Below are positions 8,059 to 17,047 of a stretch of 64,000 bases of DNA, piece after piece. The notes beneath the pieces are model-generated. The model saw only the letters and a program-made list of their open reading frames with translations, was not told where the DNA came from and made no database searches. The stretch comes from DASVTU01 sp036387415 (GTDB lineage Bacteria > Acidobacteriota > Blastocatellia > Pyrinomonadales > Pyrinomonadaceae), in contig DASVTU010000039.1 in assembly GCA_036387415.1 (NCBI GenBank), positions 1,116,001 to 1,180,000 on the forward strand, given 5' to 3'. Each line of letters opens with the position of its first letter. The first letter of the stretch is position 1. The position numbers and the translations under genes were made by a program.

Positions 8059-8877
8059 ATGGCTAAAATCATCGCGGTGGCGAACCAGAAAGGCGGAGTT
8101 GGCAAAACAACTACGGCGGTGAACCTCGCGGCAGCCCTCGCGGTTGCGGAAATGCGTGTCCTGCTTGTAGATACAGACCCGCAGGCCAATGCTACTTCCG
8201 GCGTCGGCGTACAACGAGGCAGTTTTCGACGTAGCCTCTACCACGTGCTGGTGCTCGAAGAATCGCTCGCCAATGCTGTTCTGAACACCGAAATTCCCCT
8301 CCTCAAAGTTCTCCCGTCTGACAAAAACCTGATTGGCGCGGAAGTAGAACTCGTCGATGCCGACAGACGCGAGTACAAACTTCAAGAAGCCCTGCGCCCC
8401 GCCGAAAACGATTTCGATTTCATCATCATCGATTGCCCGCCGTCCCTCGGGCTCCTGACGCTCAACGCTCTGACGGCGGCAGATTCGCTTCTCGTGCCCA
8501 TACAATGCGAATATTACGCGCTCGAAGGCGTGACGGAACTATTCGATACGCTGGCGCGCATCCGTCGTTCTTTGAATCCAGGGCTGAGCATCGAGGGCTT
8601 GTTGCTGACGATGTTCGACGAAAGAACCAATCTTTCGTCGGCAGTGGCCGCCGATTTGAGGGATTTCTACGGCGCGCAAGTGTTGGCGTCGGTGGTTCCA
8701 CGTAACGTGCGGCTCGCAGAGGCTCCCAGTTACGGCAAACCAATTATCCTGTATGACGCGCGTTCACGCGGCGCAGAGAGCTATCTTCAGTTGGCAAAGG
8801 AGATAATGACCCATGACAAGAAGAGCACTCGGTCGGGGATTGAGCGCACTGCTGTCGGATACGCCGACGCCAGCTAA
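8059..8877 (+). CDS. parA: ParA (Soj) chromosome-partitioning ATPase
   Basis: This 272-residue Walker-type ATPase moves the ParB-parS complex over the nucleoid. The deviant Walker A KGGVGKTTTAVNLAA is near residues 11-25, the DTDPQANATSG motif near 41-51, and FDFIIIDCPPSLGLLTLNAL (Walker B region) near 117-136. The N-terminus lacks a helix-turn-helix, so it is the chromosomal Soj class. GAGG is seven bases upstream of ATG. Its 3' end overlaps parB by 65 bases in another frame. Confidence 0.96.
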   Translation: MAKIIAVANQKGGVGKTTTAVNLAAALAVAEMRVLLVDTDPQANATSGVGVQRGSFRRSLYHVLVLEESLANAVLNTEIPLLKVLPSDKNLIGAEVELVDADRREYKLQEALRPAENDFDFIIIDCPPSLGLLTLNALTAADSLLVPIQCEYYALEGVTELFDTLARIRRSLNPGLSIEGLLLTMFDERTNLSSAVAADLRDFYGAQVLASVVPRNVRLAEAPSYGKPIILYDARSRGAESYLQLAKEIMTHDKKSTRSGIERTAVGYADAS

Positions 8878-9700
8878 CGAAGAGATGCAGGAGATTGAAC
8901 TCGACCTCATCGAGCCGAACACCTATCAACCGCGCACGCATTTCAACGAAGAACGTCTCGAAGAACTGGCTCAGTCAATCCGTTCAAATGGCATTATTCA
9001 GCCGTTGCTTGTGCGTCGCCACGGCGAGCGTTTTCAATTAGTTGCAGGAGAGAGACGTTGGCGTGCGGCGCAGCGCGCGGGTCTCCAACGTGTTCCGGCA
9101 GTGGTGCGGCAGATTCCCGAAGACAAGATGCTGGAACTCGCGCTCATTGAAAATATTCAACGTCAGGAATTGAACGCGATTGAAGAGGCGCATGCCTACA
9201 AACGCCTTATAGAGACATTGGGACTGACACAGGAGGCGGTCGCGCAGAGAGTCGGGCGCGACCGCAGTTTTATCACTAACTACTTACGGCTCTTGCGTTT
9301 ACCAGAAGACGTGCAGGCACTCGTCGAGGAAGAAAAAATTACTATGGGGCACGCGAGAGCTTTGCTCGGCGTGGACGACGCGGATGTCCAGAGGCGTGTC
9401 GCGCGCAACGTGATTGAGCAGGGATTGTCAGTCCGTGAAACCGAACGCGCCATTAAGCGAATCATCGCAGGTGTAAATCCAACCACAGCCACCATGCAGA
9501 TACCCAGACGAGACGATGCCAATGTTCGTGCCGCCGAAACAAAGATGCGCCGACGCCTCGGCTCACAGGTGCGTATCATGCCGAACCAGACGGGCGCAGG
9601 CGGTAAAATCGAAATCGAATACTACACGGAAAACGACCTCCAACGTCTCTATCAAGTGATTATGGGCGCGCAGGAGATTCCGCAAAATGAGCAGTTTTAG
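8813..9700 (+). CDS. parB: ParB (Spo0J) centromere-binding CTPase
   Basis: At 295 residues, it begins with the typical RRALGRGLSALLSD. The ParB/Srx CTP-binding domain follows, with IEPNTYQPR, the GERRWRAAQRAGL box and LIENIQRQELNAIEEA. A helix-turn-helix (LTQEAVAQRVGRDRSFITNYLRLL) reads parS, and a C-terminal dimerisation region shows GGKIEIEYYTENDLQRLY. The start lies within parA (65-base overlap), implying coupled translation. A strong terminator lies about 90 bases downstream. Confidence 0.96.
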   Translation: MTRRALGRGLSALLSDTPTPANEEMQEIELDLIEPNTYQPRTHFNEERLEELAQSIRSNGIIQPLLVRRHGERFQLVAGERRWRAAQRAGLQRVPAVVRQIPEDKMLELALIENIQRQELNAIEEAHAYKRLIETLGLTQEAVAQRVGRDRSFITNYLRLLRLPEDVQALVEEEKITMGHARALLGVDDADVQRRVARNVIEQGLSVRETERAIKRIIAGVNPTTATMQIPRRDDANVRAAETKMRRRLGSQVRIMPNQTGAGGKIEIEYYTENDLQRLYQVIMGAQEIPQNEQF

Positions 9701-9792
9701 CCTCTAACTGGCTCAGATTCCTCAAGAAGCCGTTCCGCGCAGACGTATTTCCGGTAAATGCCTAGTGCTTTGTTCACACCATTCCGGTTGCG

Positions 9793-9835
9793 AAAGAGGA
9801 GAGAAGTTTATGTTAACTTCTCTCCTCTTTTTTAT
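9793..9835 (+). terminator. Intrinsic terminator between convergent parB and atpG
   Basis: A perfect 16-bp stem (AAAGAGGAGAGAAGTT at 9793-9808 with its complement at 9815-9830) has a 6-base loop and runs straight into a T-run on the plus strand. It mainly terminates parB; on the minus strand the T-run is only three bases. Confidence 0.88.
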
Positions 9836-9855
9836 TGGATTGTTTCAGTGAAGTT

Positions 9856-10752
9856 CTAGAGGGCGGACGCGCCGGAGACGATTTCAATGATTTCTCTGGT
9901 AATGCTGGCTTGGCGGACGCGGTTCATGTTGAGCGTGAGGGAACTGATGAGTTCGCCTGCATTTTTGGAGGCGGCGTCCATCGCCGTCATGCGTGCGCCC
10001 TGTTCTGAGGCGACCGATTCGAGTAGGGCGCGATAAATCTGCGTCTCAATCAGACGCGGCAGCAAACGGCTGAAAATTTCGGCGGGCGGCTGCTCATAAA
10101 TATATTCGACAAAAGTGACGGGCCTCGACGGGTCGGCGGCTGTCTCTTCGCCGGAACCCGCTTCGACGCGGGCGACGGGCAGAAGTTGCTCAACGATGAC
10201 GCGCTGTTGAATCACGGAGCGAAATTCGTTGTAGATGATAAAAACCTTGTCAATGGTTTCGTCTTCAAGGAATCGGCGGGTGATGTCGCGCGCAACATCG
10301 ACGGCTTCGGAAAACTCCACACGCCCTTTTCCCGTCAAGCCGACGTACTCGCCCACAATTGTCGTCTCGCGACGGCGAAAAAAGTCTCTGCCTTTACGTC
10401 CGACGGCGAGCATTTCGACGTTTTTGTCGGCGTGTTCGCGTAGAAAAGTTTGCGCGGCTTTAATGAGATTCGCGTTGAAAGCGCCCGCAAGCCCTTTATC
10501 AGCGGTGATTAAAACAAGTAGATAACGCTCGTCGGCACGCGTGTCGAGCAAAGGATGATGAAAGTTTTCATCCGTGTGGGAAGCGAGTTGCGTCAACACT
10601 TCGAGCATCTTGTTGGCGAAAGGACGCGCGGAGACAACTCTATCCTGCGCGCGTTTCAGCTTCGCCGCCGAGACCATTTTCATGGCCTTCGTAATCTGCT
10701 GCGTGTTTTTGACCGACTTGATACGTCGGCGAATGTCGAGAAGATTTGCCAT
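9856..10752 (-). CDS. atpG: F1 ATP synthase gamma subunit
   Basis: This 298-residue central stalk subunit begins MANLLDIRRRIKSVKNTQQI, the family's N-terminal helix. It has the LVLITADKGLAGAFNANL Rossmann-like core and ends with the C-terminal helix (MTAMDAASKNAGELISSLTL, then RVRQASITREIIEIVSGASAL). It is last in a b'-b-delta-alpha-gamma operon. atpD and atpC, which normally follow, are not here: the next gene is convergent parB. Confidence 0.96.
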   Translation of the reverse strand: MANLLDIRRRIKSVKNTQQITKAMKMVSAAKLKRAQDRVVSARPFANKMLEVLTQLASHTDENFHHPLLDTRADERYLLVLITADKGLAGAFNANLIKAAQTFLREHADKNVEMLAVGRKGRDFFRRRETTIVGEYVGLTGKGRVEFSEAVDVARDITRRFLEDETIDKVFIIYNEFRSVIQQRVIVEQLLPVARVEAGSGEETAADPSRPVTFVEYIYEQPPAEIFSRLLPRLIETQIYRALLESVASEQGARMTAMDAASKNAGELISSLTLNMNRVRQASITREIIEIVSGASAL

Positions 10753-10856
10753 AGTACAAAGTAGAATGCAATCAACTGCCAGCGTTTGAGAGTCACCGCA
10801 GACATGCCAAAAGCTGTGCGGTTTGAATCACTTACAAGCAGTTGATGGGTGCTGGT

Positions 10857-12413
10857 TTAAGTGGTGGCAGCGGCAGCGGTTGCGGTCGCTGGTGCCACGG
10901 CAGTTTCGCCCCAAGTCTCTTTGAAATCCGCGACGGCTTGCGTCAAATCGCTCTTGATGTCGTCGGTGAAAGACTTTTTCTCACGAATATTGGCGAGAAT
11001 CGCGGGATGCGCGTTTTCGATGAAGCGCAGGAGGTCGGCCTCGAAGCGGCGCACCTGTTCGACGGGCACGTCGTCGAGATGGCCGTTGGTCGCCGCCCAA
11101 ATGACGAGCACCTGCTTTTCGACCTCGACGGGACGATACTGCGGCTGCTTTAGAATTTCGATAAGTCGTTGGCCGCGTGCGAGTTGCGACTGTGTGGCCT
11201 TGTCCAAATCGGAGCCAAACTGGGCGAAAGCCTGAAGCTCGCGAAACTGCGCGAGGTCGATACGGAGCGTTCCAGCAACCTGTTTCATGGCCTTGATTTG
11301 CGCCGAGCCGCCGACGCGCGAAACCGAGTTGCCGACGTTGATGGCCGGACGGATGCCGCTATTGAAAAGGTCTGCTTCGAGGAATATCTGCCCGTCGGTG
11401 ATAGAGATAACGTTGGTCGGGATGTAGGCCGAAATGTCGCCCGCCTGCGTTTCGATGAGCGGAAGCGACGTGAGCGAGCCACCGCCTTTGGCATCGGATA
11501 ATTTAGCCGCGCGCTCCAAAAGACGCGAGTGGAGATAGAAAACGTCGCCGGGATAAGCCTCGCGTCCGGGCGGACGACGCAGCAGGAGCGAAATTTCGCG
11601 GTATGCTGCGGCGTGCTTGGAAAGGTCGTCGTAGATGGTCAGCGCGTGGCGTCCGGTGTCGCGGAAATACTCGCCGATGGCTGCTCCAGCGTAGGGTGCG
11701 AGGTATTGCATGGCCGCCGAATCGGAGGCCGAAGCGTTGACGACGACGGAATAACTCATGGCGTCGTGGTCTTGGAGCGTCCTGATGACCTGCGCGACGG
11801 TCGAGGCTTTCTGGCCGATGGCGACGTAAATACAGATAACGTCTTTGCCCTTTTGGCTGAGAATCGTGTCGAGCGCGAGGGCGGTCTTGCCCGTCTGACG
11901 GTCGCCGATAATCAGTTCGCGCTGGCCGCGACCAATCGGTACCATCGAGTCAACCGCCTTCAAACCCGTCTGCAAAGGCTCTTTCACGGGCTGTCGGTCA
12001 ACGACGCCGGGCGCGATGCGTTCGAGCGGGTTAAAATGGTCGGTGACAATCGGGCCACGGTCGTCGTCGGGGCGACCGAGCGCGTTGACCACGCGGCCAA
12101 TCAGCGCATCGCCCACGGGCACATCCATAATGCGCCCCGTGCGTTTGACGACATCACCTTCCTTGACGCTTTGAAATTCGCCGAACAACACCGCGCCGAC
12201 TTTATCTTCTTCAAGATTCAAGGCCAGCCCGCGCACGTCGTGCGGAAAGTCCAGCAGTTCACCAGCCATCACTTTTTCGAGGCCGTGAATTTCGGCGATG
12301 CCGTCGCCGATTTTAATCACCGTGCCGACTTCCGTGACGGTCACGCCGGTATCGAAATTCTCAATTTGTTGGCGAATTATATCGCTGATTTCATTGGCTT
12401 TAATCGGTTCCAT
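10857..12413 (-). CDS. atpA: F1 ATP synthase alpha subunit
   Basis: This 518-residue nucleotide-binding subunit starts with the family's IKANEISDIIRQQIENF. Walker A is GDRQTGKTALALDTIL near residue 170, and the alpha signature region contains PAINVGNSVSRVGGSAQ. A long Ala/Thr-rich tail closes the protein. It lies between atpH and atpG. The spacer to atpH holds a word-repeat hairpin. Confidence 0.97.
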   Translation of the reverse strand: MEPIKANEISDIIRQQIENFDTGVTVTEVGTVIKIGDGIAEIHGLEKVMAGELLDFPHDVRGLALNLEEDKVGAVLFGEFQSVKEGDVVKRTGRIMDVPVGDALIGRVVNALGRPDDDRGPIVTDHFNPLERIAPGVVDRQPVKEPLQTGLKAVDSMVPIGRGQRELIIGDRQTGKTALALDTILSQKGKDVICIYVAIGQKASTVAQVIRTLQDHDAMSYSVVVNASASDSAAMQYLAPYAGAAIGEYFRDTGRHALTIYDDLSKHAAAYREISLLLRRPPGREAYPGDVFYLHSRLLERAAKLSDAKGGGSLTSLPLIETQAGDISAYIPTNVISITDGQIFLEADLFNSGIRPAINVGNSVSRVGGSAQIKAMKQVAGTLRIDLAQFRELQAFAQFGSDLDKATQSQLARGQRLIEILKQPQYRPVEVEKQVLVIWAATNGHLDDVPVEQVRRFEADLLRFIENAHPAILANIREKKSFTDDIKSDLTQAVADFKETWGETAVAPATATAAAATT

Positions 12414-12432
12414 AAGAGTGCCTTTGATTCAA

Positions 12433-12515
12433 TTTTGGACGATGGACAAGAGACGATGGACAATGGTTTGTGTGCAGGCAAGTCTTTTATAGACTATGGT
12501 CTGTCGTCCATCAGT
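12433..12515. repeat. Word-repeat spacer within the atp operon (GACGATGGAC type)
   Basis: The atpH-atpA spacer carries GATGGAC twice (12441-12447, 12455-12461) and its complement GTCCATC (12506-12512), with CTATGGTCTGTCGTC between. The same vocabulary builds the hairpin at 26639-26755. The pairing is partial, so this is a degenerate copy. Confidence 0.5.
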
Positions 12516-13056
12516 GGTGTCCGGTCATGCGTTCCTTGATTTGTTCCAACTGGTTTCGCACGGAACCGTCGTAAACGGTTGAGCCGATGCGGGTTACGAT
12601 GCCGCCGAGGAGTTCTTCATCAACTGCAAATTGAAGGCGCACGTTGCTGTCCGTGAGCGAGGAAATCTGTGCGCGCAAGGCTTCCTGCGCTTGCGGAGAG
12701 ACGGGGCGCGCGGTCGTGACCTGTGCGGAGACGACGCCGGAACGGCGGTCGAGTTCCTGCACGAAGACGCGATTGATTTCGTGTAAATCGGCGAGACGAT
12801 GATTTTGCAGAAGCACTTGGAGGAAATTGGAGGTCGTCGGGCGGACGCGCGTGCGTTCGATTAAAGTATTGACAACACGACGTTTCTGGTCGTAAGGGAT
12901 GGTCGGATTGCGAACCACTTCGAGCAGTTGCGGGTTGTCCGAGAGCATTCTCTCCCAGGCGTTTAATTCCTCTTGAACCTCGCGCGATTCCCCGCGCTCG
13001 ACCACCACGTCCGCCAACGCTGCCGCATAGCGACGTGCCACCGTTTGCACGCTCAA
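12511..13056 (-). CDS. atpH: F1 ATP synthase delta subunit
   Basis: This 181-residue peripheral-stalk subunit shows the N-terminal helical bundle (VARRYAAALADVVVERGE) and the C-terminal signature region LLGGIVTRIGSTVYDGSVRN. The start is TTG, overlapping the atpF stop by four bases (TTGA), which implies coupling. It joins the b/b' stalk to alpha. Confidence 0.94.
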   Translation of the reverse strand: MSVQTVARRYAAALADVVVERGESREVQEELNAWERMLSDNPQLLEVVRNPTIPYDQKRRVVNTLIERTRVRPTTSNFLQVLLQNHRLADLHEINRVFVQELDRRSGVVSAQVTTARPVSPQAQEALRAQISSLTDSNVRLQFAVDEELLGGIVTRIGSTVYDGSVRNQLEQIKERMTGHH

Positions 13057-13604
13057 TGCTTAATCCCTCCCAGATTCTCGACGTATTCGCGCACCAAACG
13101 CGCATCATCTTCGGGTCGCAGGTCGCGTCGAATCATCTCCTCGGCCATTCGGACGCTCTCTTCGGCGGCGAAACGGCGCAGTTCCATGCGCGCCACCTTC
13201 GACGCGCCTTCAATCTCGCGTTGCGCCTGTTCGCTCAGTTTTTTCAGTTCTTCTTCAGTAGAACGCTCGATGCGCTGTCGTTCGTCCGCCGCTTCGCGCT
13301 CGGCCTGTGCACGAATCGCTTCGACTTCGGTGTCGAGGCGTGCGAGGCGCGTCTCAACCTCTTGGAGTTTGGCGAGCGCGGCGTCGCGTTCTTCCTGTGC
13401 GCGCATCAGATCGCGCCGGATGCCCTCGCGTCGCGCGCGTAACGCTTCGCTGATGGGACGACGCAGGACGTAAACCATGATGCCAAGGAACAGCAGTAGA
13501 TTGAAGAGTTTGGCGACGCTCGGTGAATATTCGTGCCAAAAGCCCTCGCCTCCCGCCGCAAATATAAGAGTTAAGATAGTGAAATTAAAAGACATAGGAC
13601 TCAA
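13053..13604 (-). CDS. atpF: FoF1 ATP synthase b subunit
   Basis: This 183-residue protein has one N-terminal membrane helix (KLFNLLLFLGIMVYVLRRPI, about 31-50) followed by a long charged coiled coil. That pattern is the peripheral stalk b subunit. The annotated TTG start overlaps the upstream stop by four bases; an ATG three codons in is an alternative. It follows a second b-type gene. Confidence 0.9.
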   Translation of the reverse strand: MSPMSFNFTILTLIFAAGGEGFWHEYSPSVAKLFNLLLFLGIMVYVLRRPISEALRARREGIRRDLMRAQEERDAALAKLQEVETRLARLDTEVEAIRAQAEREAADERQRIERSTEEELKKLSEQAQREIEGASKVARMELRRFAAEESVRMAEEMIRRDLRPEDDARLVREYVENLGGIKH

Positions 13605-14089
13605 CCGCTGAAGCCCGACGACGACGGCGCGCCGCCGACCGGACGACCCAGAATGTGCGTGCTCACGGAGGCGGCCACCTGTCGCGCTTCATCTCCGAGC
13701 GTGGCGCGTGCCTGTTCGGCCTGCGTGCGAATCGATTCCTTTTCCTTTTCCACAAGAACAGCAATCTTTTCGCGTTCCGCCCCGACCCGACTCTGCCTGA
13801 CGCTCAACGCTTCGCCGCGTTGTTGTTCCAAAAGGTGATAACCTTGCGTCCGCGCTTCGCGCAACGACTGTTCATAACGAGCCATGTTTTCGTCGATGCG
13901 GTGTAGAATCTCGCGTGCTTCGTCGGAACGCCCGCCCGTGCGTTGTTCGCGTTCGTCGAGCACCCGGTTGACGGGTTTGAATAGTATTCTGTTGAGCACA
14001 TAAATCATCACAAGAAGGATGATGATGTGGACAAAGAGAGTGCCGTCCGGCACAAGTTGGATAGATTCTGCGAAAGCCAGAAAAGTCAT
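13601..14089 (-). CDS. atpF': FoF1 ATP synthase b' subunit
   Basis: This 162-residue protein has one membrane helix near residues 17-38 (LFVHIIILLVMIYVLNRILF) and then a coiled coil rich in Glu, Arg and Gln, ending in a Gly/Ser-rich tail. Two tandem b-type genes suggest a b-b' heterodimeric stalk. It is the first gene of the operon. The a and c subunit genes, normally just upstream, are absent and divergent vanZ lies there instead. Confidence 0.85.
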   Translation of the reverse strand: MTFLAFAESIQLVPDGTLFVHIIILLVMIYVLNRILFKPVNRVLDEREQRTGGRSDEAREILHRIDENMARYEQSLREARTQGYHLLEQQRGEALSVRQSRVGAEREKIAVLVEKEKESIRTQAEQARATLGDEARQVAASVSTHILGRPVGGAPSSSGFSG

Positions 14090-14153
14090 AGAAGTTAACA
14101 GGGATACAGACGGAGGAACGCCGAGAGTCTGCGTGCCTCTAATAAGGACGAAA

Positions 14154-14735
14154 ATGCGTACGTATCAAAAGGTTGCGAGTCTAGCACGCGATTTCACAAC
14201 CAGTCAAGGCAAGGAAACTGACGTGCACGGCGAAAAGGGCGACAAAGTGGCGTCCGTCGCGGTTCGTCGGGCGAGTCTGCGCGGGCGTCTGTGGCGTTAT
14301 GTTCCTTTGGTTCTGTGGATTGCTTTTATCTTCTTTGCTTCCGGCGATAATCTCTCGGCCTCGGAGACTTCGCGAATCGTGCGCCCGCTGCTGCTCTGGT
14401 TGTTTCCCGACATCACGGAAGCGCGTTTGCTCCAAGCGCATTTTCTGGTACGCAAGGCGGCGCATCTGACGGAATACGCGTTGCTTGCGTTGCTGGCGGC
14501 GCGTGCTTTTCTCTCGTCGTCGCAGGAGATGCTTCGACGACGTTGGATGATGACATCGCTCGGCCTCGTCGTGTCGTGCGCGTTGCTCGACGAATATCAC
14601 CAGAGCTTTCTGGCGACACGCACGGGCAGCATCTACGACAGTTTGATTGATACGACGGGAGGCACAATCGCTCTCGCGTTCGCCGCGCTTCGACGCGCAT
14701 ACGTGCGTAGCAGAGAGCGACGGAAAGTTTTGTAA
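14154..14735 (+). CDS. VanZ-like membrane protein
   Basis: This 193-residue protein has about four membrane segments: YVPLVLWIAFIFFASGDNLS, the helix around ARLLQAHFLVRKAAHLTEYALLALLAARAF, MMTSLGLVVSCALLDEYHQS and a last one near TTGGTIALAFAALR. The VanZ hallmarks KAAHLTEYALL, DEYHQSF and the late Asp/Thr-Gly stretch are present. The start is placed at the ATG preceded by AAGGA (14144-14148); upstream in-frame codons overlap the divergent atpF' gene. The VanZ family includes a teicoplanin-resistance protein, but most members are uncharacterised, so no resistance role is claimed. Confidence 0.8.
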   Translation: MRTYQKVASLARDFTTSQGKETDVHGEKGDKVASVAVRRASLRGRLWRYVPLVLWIAFIFFASGDNLSASETSRIVRPLLLWLFPDITEARLLQAHFLVRKAAHLTEYALLALLAARAFLSSSQEMLRRRWMMTSLGLVVSCALLDEYHQSFLATRTGSIYDSLIDTTGGTIALAFAALRRAYVRSRERRKVL

Positions 14736-14972
14736 TTGGATGAGGAGTTGGTGTTTGACGAGGGGTTGAAAATAAGGGAAGCATTGAAGCGTCGAGACAG
14801 AAAACCGTCGGGATAATAGCGGACGTAATTGATAGTGAACGTAAATCAAATTTCTGACACAATCGACGCGAAAACTTGACTACCGAACGGAGACGGGCAA
14901 GTGTTATGCTTGCGACATCCTCCCCGGACAACACCTCGAAATTTTCGACCAGCGAAGCTAATTCAAACTCGT

Positions 14973-16241
14973 ATGCACAGACGTTTTAAGCGACCGCGCC
15001 GTGTTGTGATTACCGGAATGGGTTGTGTCACGCCGATTGGCATCGGGCGCGAGGCGTTCTGGCAATGTCTCAAAAGCGGCGCAAGCGGCGTGCGTCGTAT
15101 CGAGAGTTTCGACGTTTCGGCTTCGCCAGTGAAAATCGCGGCGGAAGTGCGCGGCTTCGACTGGGAAGCACAACTCAATCCGAAAGACCGTCGGCATGTG
15201 GCGCGCACCGTGCCGCTCGCGCTCGCCGCCACACGCGAAGCCCTCGAAGATGCAAACATTCATCCGTCCGACCTCACGTTGGACGAGCGTCGCGCGTTCG
15301 GCGTCGTGCTCGGCACGGGCGGCGGCGGTCTCTCCTTTACCGAACAACAGTACGCACACTACTACGCCAACGAACGAAGCAAAGCGAGCGTCTACACGAT
15401 TCCTTCTTCGACGCACGGCGGCCACTCGTCGGAACTCTCGATGGCCTTCGGCCTGCGCGGCCTCTCGCACGTCATCTCGACGGGTTGCACTAGTTCGACC
15501 GACGCCATCGCCTACGCCGCCGAACACATCGCCCTCGGCAGGTGCGATGCGATGCTCACAGGCGGCACGGATGCGCCCCTCGCGCCCGGCATCCTCGCCG
15601 GATTCAATCTGATGACCGTCTTGACGAGCGAATGGAACGACGAACCGGAGCGTGCATCGCGTCCGTTTTCGCGCGACCGTTCGGGCATCGTGCTCGGCGA
15701 AGGCGCGTGGATTTACGTGCTCGAAGAATTAGACATGGCGCGTCGGCGCGGGGCGCGAGTTTACGCGGAGATAACGGGCTACGGCGCGACGTGCGATGCT
15801 TATCACCGCGTGCGTCTCGAAGACACGGGCGACGAACCGGCGCGTGCCATGCGTCTGGCGATGGAAGATGCCGGACGCACGCCCGCAGAGATTGATTATG
15901 TCAATCTTCATGGCACGTCCACCATGCTCAACGACCGCATCGAAACACAGGCTCTCAAACTTGCGCTCGGCGCACAACAAGCCGCGCGGATTCCGATGTC
16001 GGCCACCAAATCTCAAATCGGCCACCCGCAGGGCGCATCGGGCGCAGCCGGACTCGCCGCCGCTCTCTGTGCGATGCACACACACGTCATCCCGCCGACC
16101 ATCAACCTAGACGAACCCGACCCCGCCTGCGACCTCGATTACGTCCCGAACCATGCACGCGAGGCGAACGTGCGCGTCGCGCTCTGCAACTGCATCGGCT
16201 TCGGTTCAAAAAACAGCGCACTCGTCGTTGAAAAGCTGTAG
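14973..16241 (+). CDS. Beta-ketoacyl-[ACP] synthase II-like (FabF family)
   Basis: This condensing enzyme of fatty-acid or polyketide type has 422 residues from the ATG at 14973. It begins RRVVITGMGCVTPIG. The Cys-His-His triad is intact: Cys172 in STGCTSSTDA, His313 in NLHGTSTMLN and His351 in KSQIGHPQGASGAAG. It ends with the usual GFGSKNSALVVEKL. No ACP, FabG or FabD gene is adjacent. A methyltransferase and a geranylgeranyl-reductase-like FAD enzyme follow in the same direction, so a specialised lipid or polyketide role is more likely than housekeeping synthesis. Confidence 0.88.
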   Translation: MHRRFKRPRRVVITGMGCVTPIGIGREAFWQCLKSGASGVRRIESFDVSASPVKIAAEVRGFDWEAQLNPKDRRHVARTVPLALAATREALEDANIHPSDLTLDERRAFGVVLGTGGGGLSFTEQQYAHYYANERSKASVYTIPSSTHGGHSSELSMAFGLRGLSHVISTGCTSSTDAIAYAAEHIALGRCDAMLTGGTDAPLAPGILAGFNLMTVLTSEWNDEPERASRPFSRDRSGIVLGEGAWIYVLEELDMARRRGARVYAEITGYGATCDAYHRVRLEDTGDEPARAMRLAMEDAGRTPAEIDYVNLHGTSTMLNDRIETQALKLALGAQQAARIPMSATKSQIGHPQGASGAAGLAAALCAMHTHVIPPTINLDEPDPACDLDYVPNHAREANVRVALCNCIGFGSKNSALVVEKL

Positions 16242-16264
16242 ATGGTAAGTTGAAAGCCGTGAAT

Positions 16265-16324
16265 GTAAATGGTCAATGGTGAATAGAAGGAACTGTTTCT
16301 ATCCATTCACCATTGACCATTTAC
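16265..16324. repeat. Word-repeat hairpin (GGTAAATGG/GGTCAATGG type)
   Basis: A perfect 20-bp stem is formed by GTAAATGGTCAATGGTGAAT (16265-16284) and its complement (16305-16324). It lies between the FabF-like gene and the methyltransferase. No T-run follows on the plus strand. Confidence 0.85.
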
Positions 16325-16333
16325 CAATGAGAT

Positions 16334-17047
16334 ATGTTTGAAAGTTTTCAAAGTCGCAGCCATGAGCTTGAGCATCTGGATAAGGGCGACTACACGCCTG
16401 CTGAGTATGAGGGCTGCATGGTGGAGTTGCGGCGCGTCAACCGATTTTTGGGCGACGCGCGTGCGCTCAAGCGTTCGCTGTTGCCGGAGATTGAGCGTGC
16501 GGGATTGAAAGAGTTTTCGGTGCTGGACGTGGGCGCGGGTTCGGGCGAGTTGCTGCGTGTAGTTGCTGTTTGGGCACGTGCGAAGGGGATGCGTGCGCGT
16601 TTGATGGGAGTCGAATTGAATCGACGTTCGGCGAGCGCAATCGTTGAAGAGTCGGGTGCGTTTGACGAAATCGGAGCGGTGCGGTGCGACGCGTTGCGTT
16701 TGCCTTTTGCCGACGATGCTTTTGATTACGTGATGTCGTCGCTCTTTTTGCATCACCTCGCTGACGAGTCGATGTCGGCGGCGTTGGTCGAGATGGCGCG
16801 TGTGGCGCGTCGTCGCGTCTTCGTTATCGACCTGCATCGTCACGCGGTCGCTTACTATTTTTACACAACCGTCGGGCGCGCGTTTTTGCATAACCGTCTG
16901 GTACGAGAGGACGGCGCGCTCTCAATCCGTCGCGGTTTTAAGCCGGAAGAACTCGGCGCGTTGGCGACGCGTGCGGGATTGCATGATGCGAAAGTGCAGA
17001 GACGTTTTCCGTATCGCCTGGTCTTGAGCGGAAACAAGGGGAGGTAA
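16334..17047 (+). CDS. Class I SAM-dependent methyltransferase
   Basis: This 237-residue protein has a Rossmann methyltransferase core: motif I SVLDVGAGSGELLRVVA (near residue 62), an acidic residue ending beta-2 (MGVELN), CDALRLPFADDAFDYVMSSL (motifs II/III) and LFLHHLADESM. The N-terminus (HELEHLDKGDYTPAEYEGCM) resembles small-molecule methyltransferases found beside polyketide synthases and FAD reductases. The substrate is unknown. The stop codon lies inside the left arm of the downstream word-repeat hairpin. Its coding strand is markedly G-rich compared with the upstream gene. Confidence 0.85.
   Translation: MFESFQSRSHELEHLDKGDYTPAEYEGCMVELRRVNRFLGDARALKRSLLPEIERAGLKEFSVLDVGAGSGELLRVVAVWARAKGMRARLMGVELNRRSASAIVEESGAFDEIGAVRCDALRLPFADDAFDYVMSSLFLHHLADESMSAALVEMARVARRRVFVIDLHRHAVAYYFYTTVGRAFLHNRLVREDGALSIRRGFKPEELGALATRAGLHDAKVQRRFPYRLVLSGNKGR

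Noticed and set aside
8813..8877. parA/parB overlap as a frameshift
   Set aside because: Both proteins are complete with proper N- and C-termini, so the 65-base overlap is a coupled gene junction rather than an error.
11529..12539. 336-codon rightward ORF opposite atpA
   Set aside because: It lies antisense to the well-supported alpha subunit and has no family resemblance; high GC makes long antisense frames common here.
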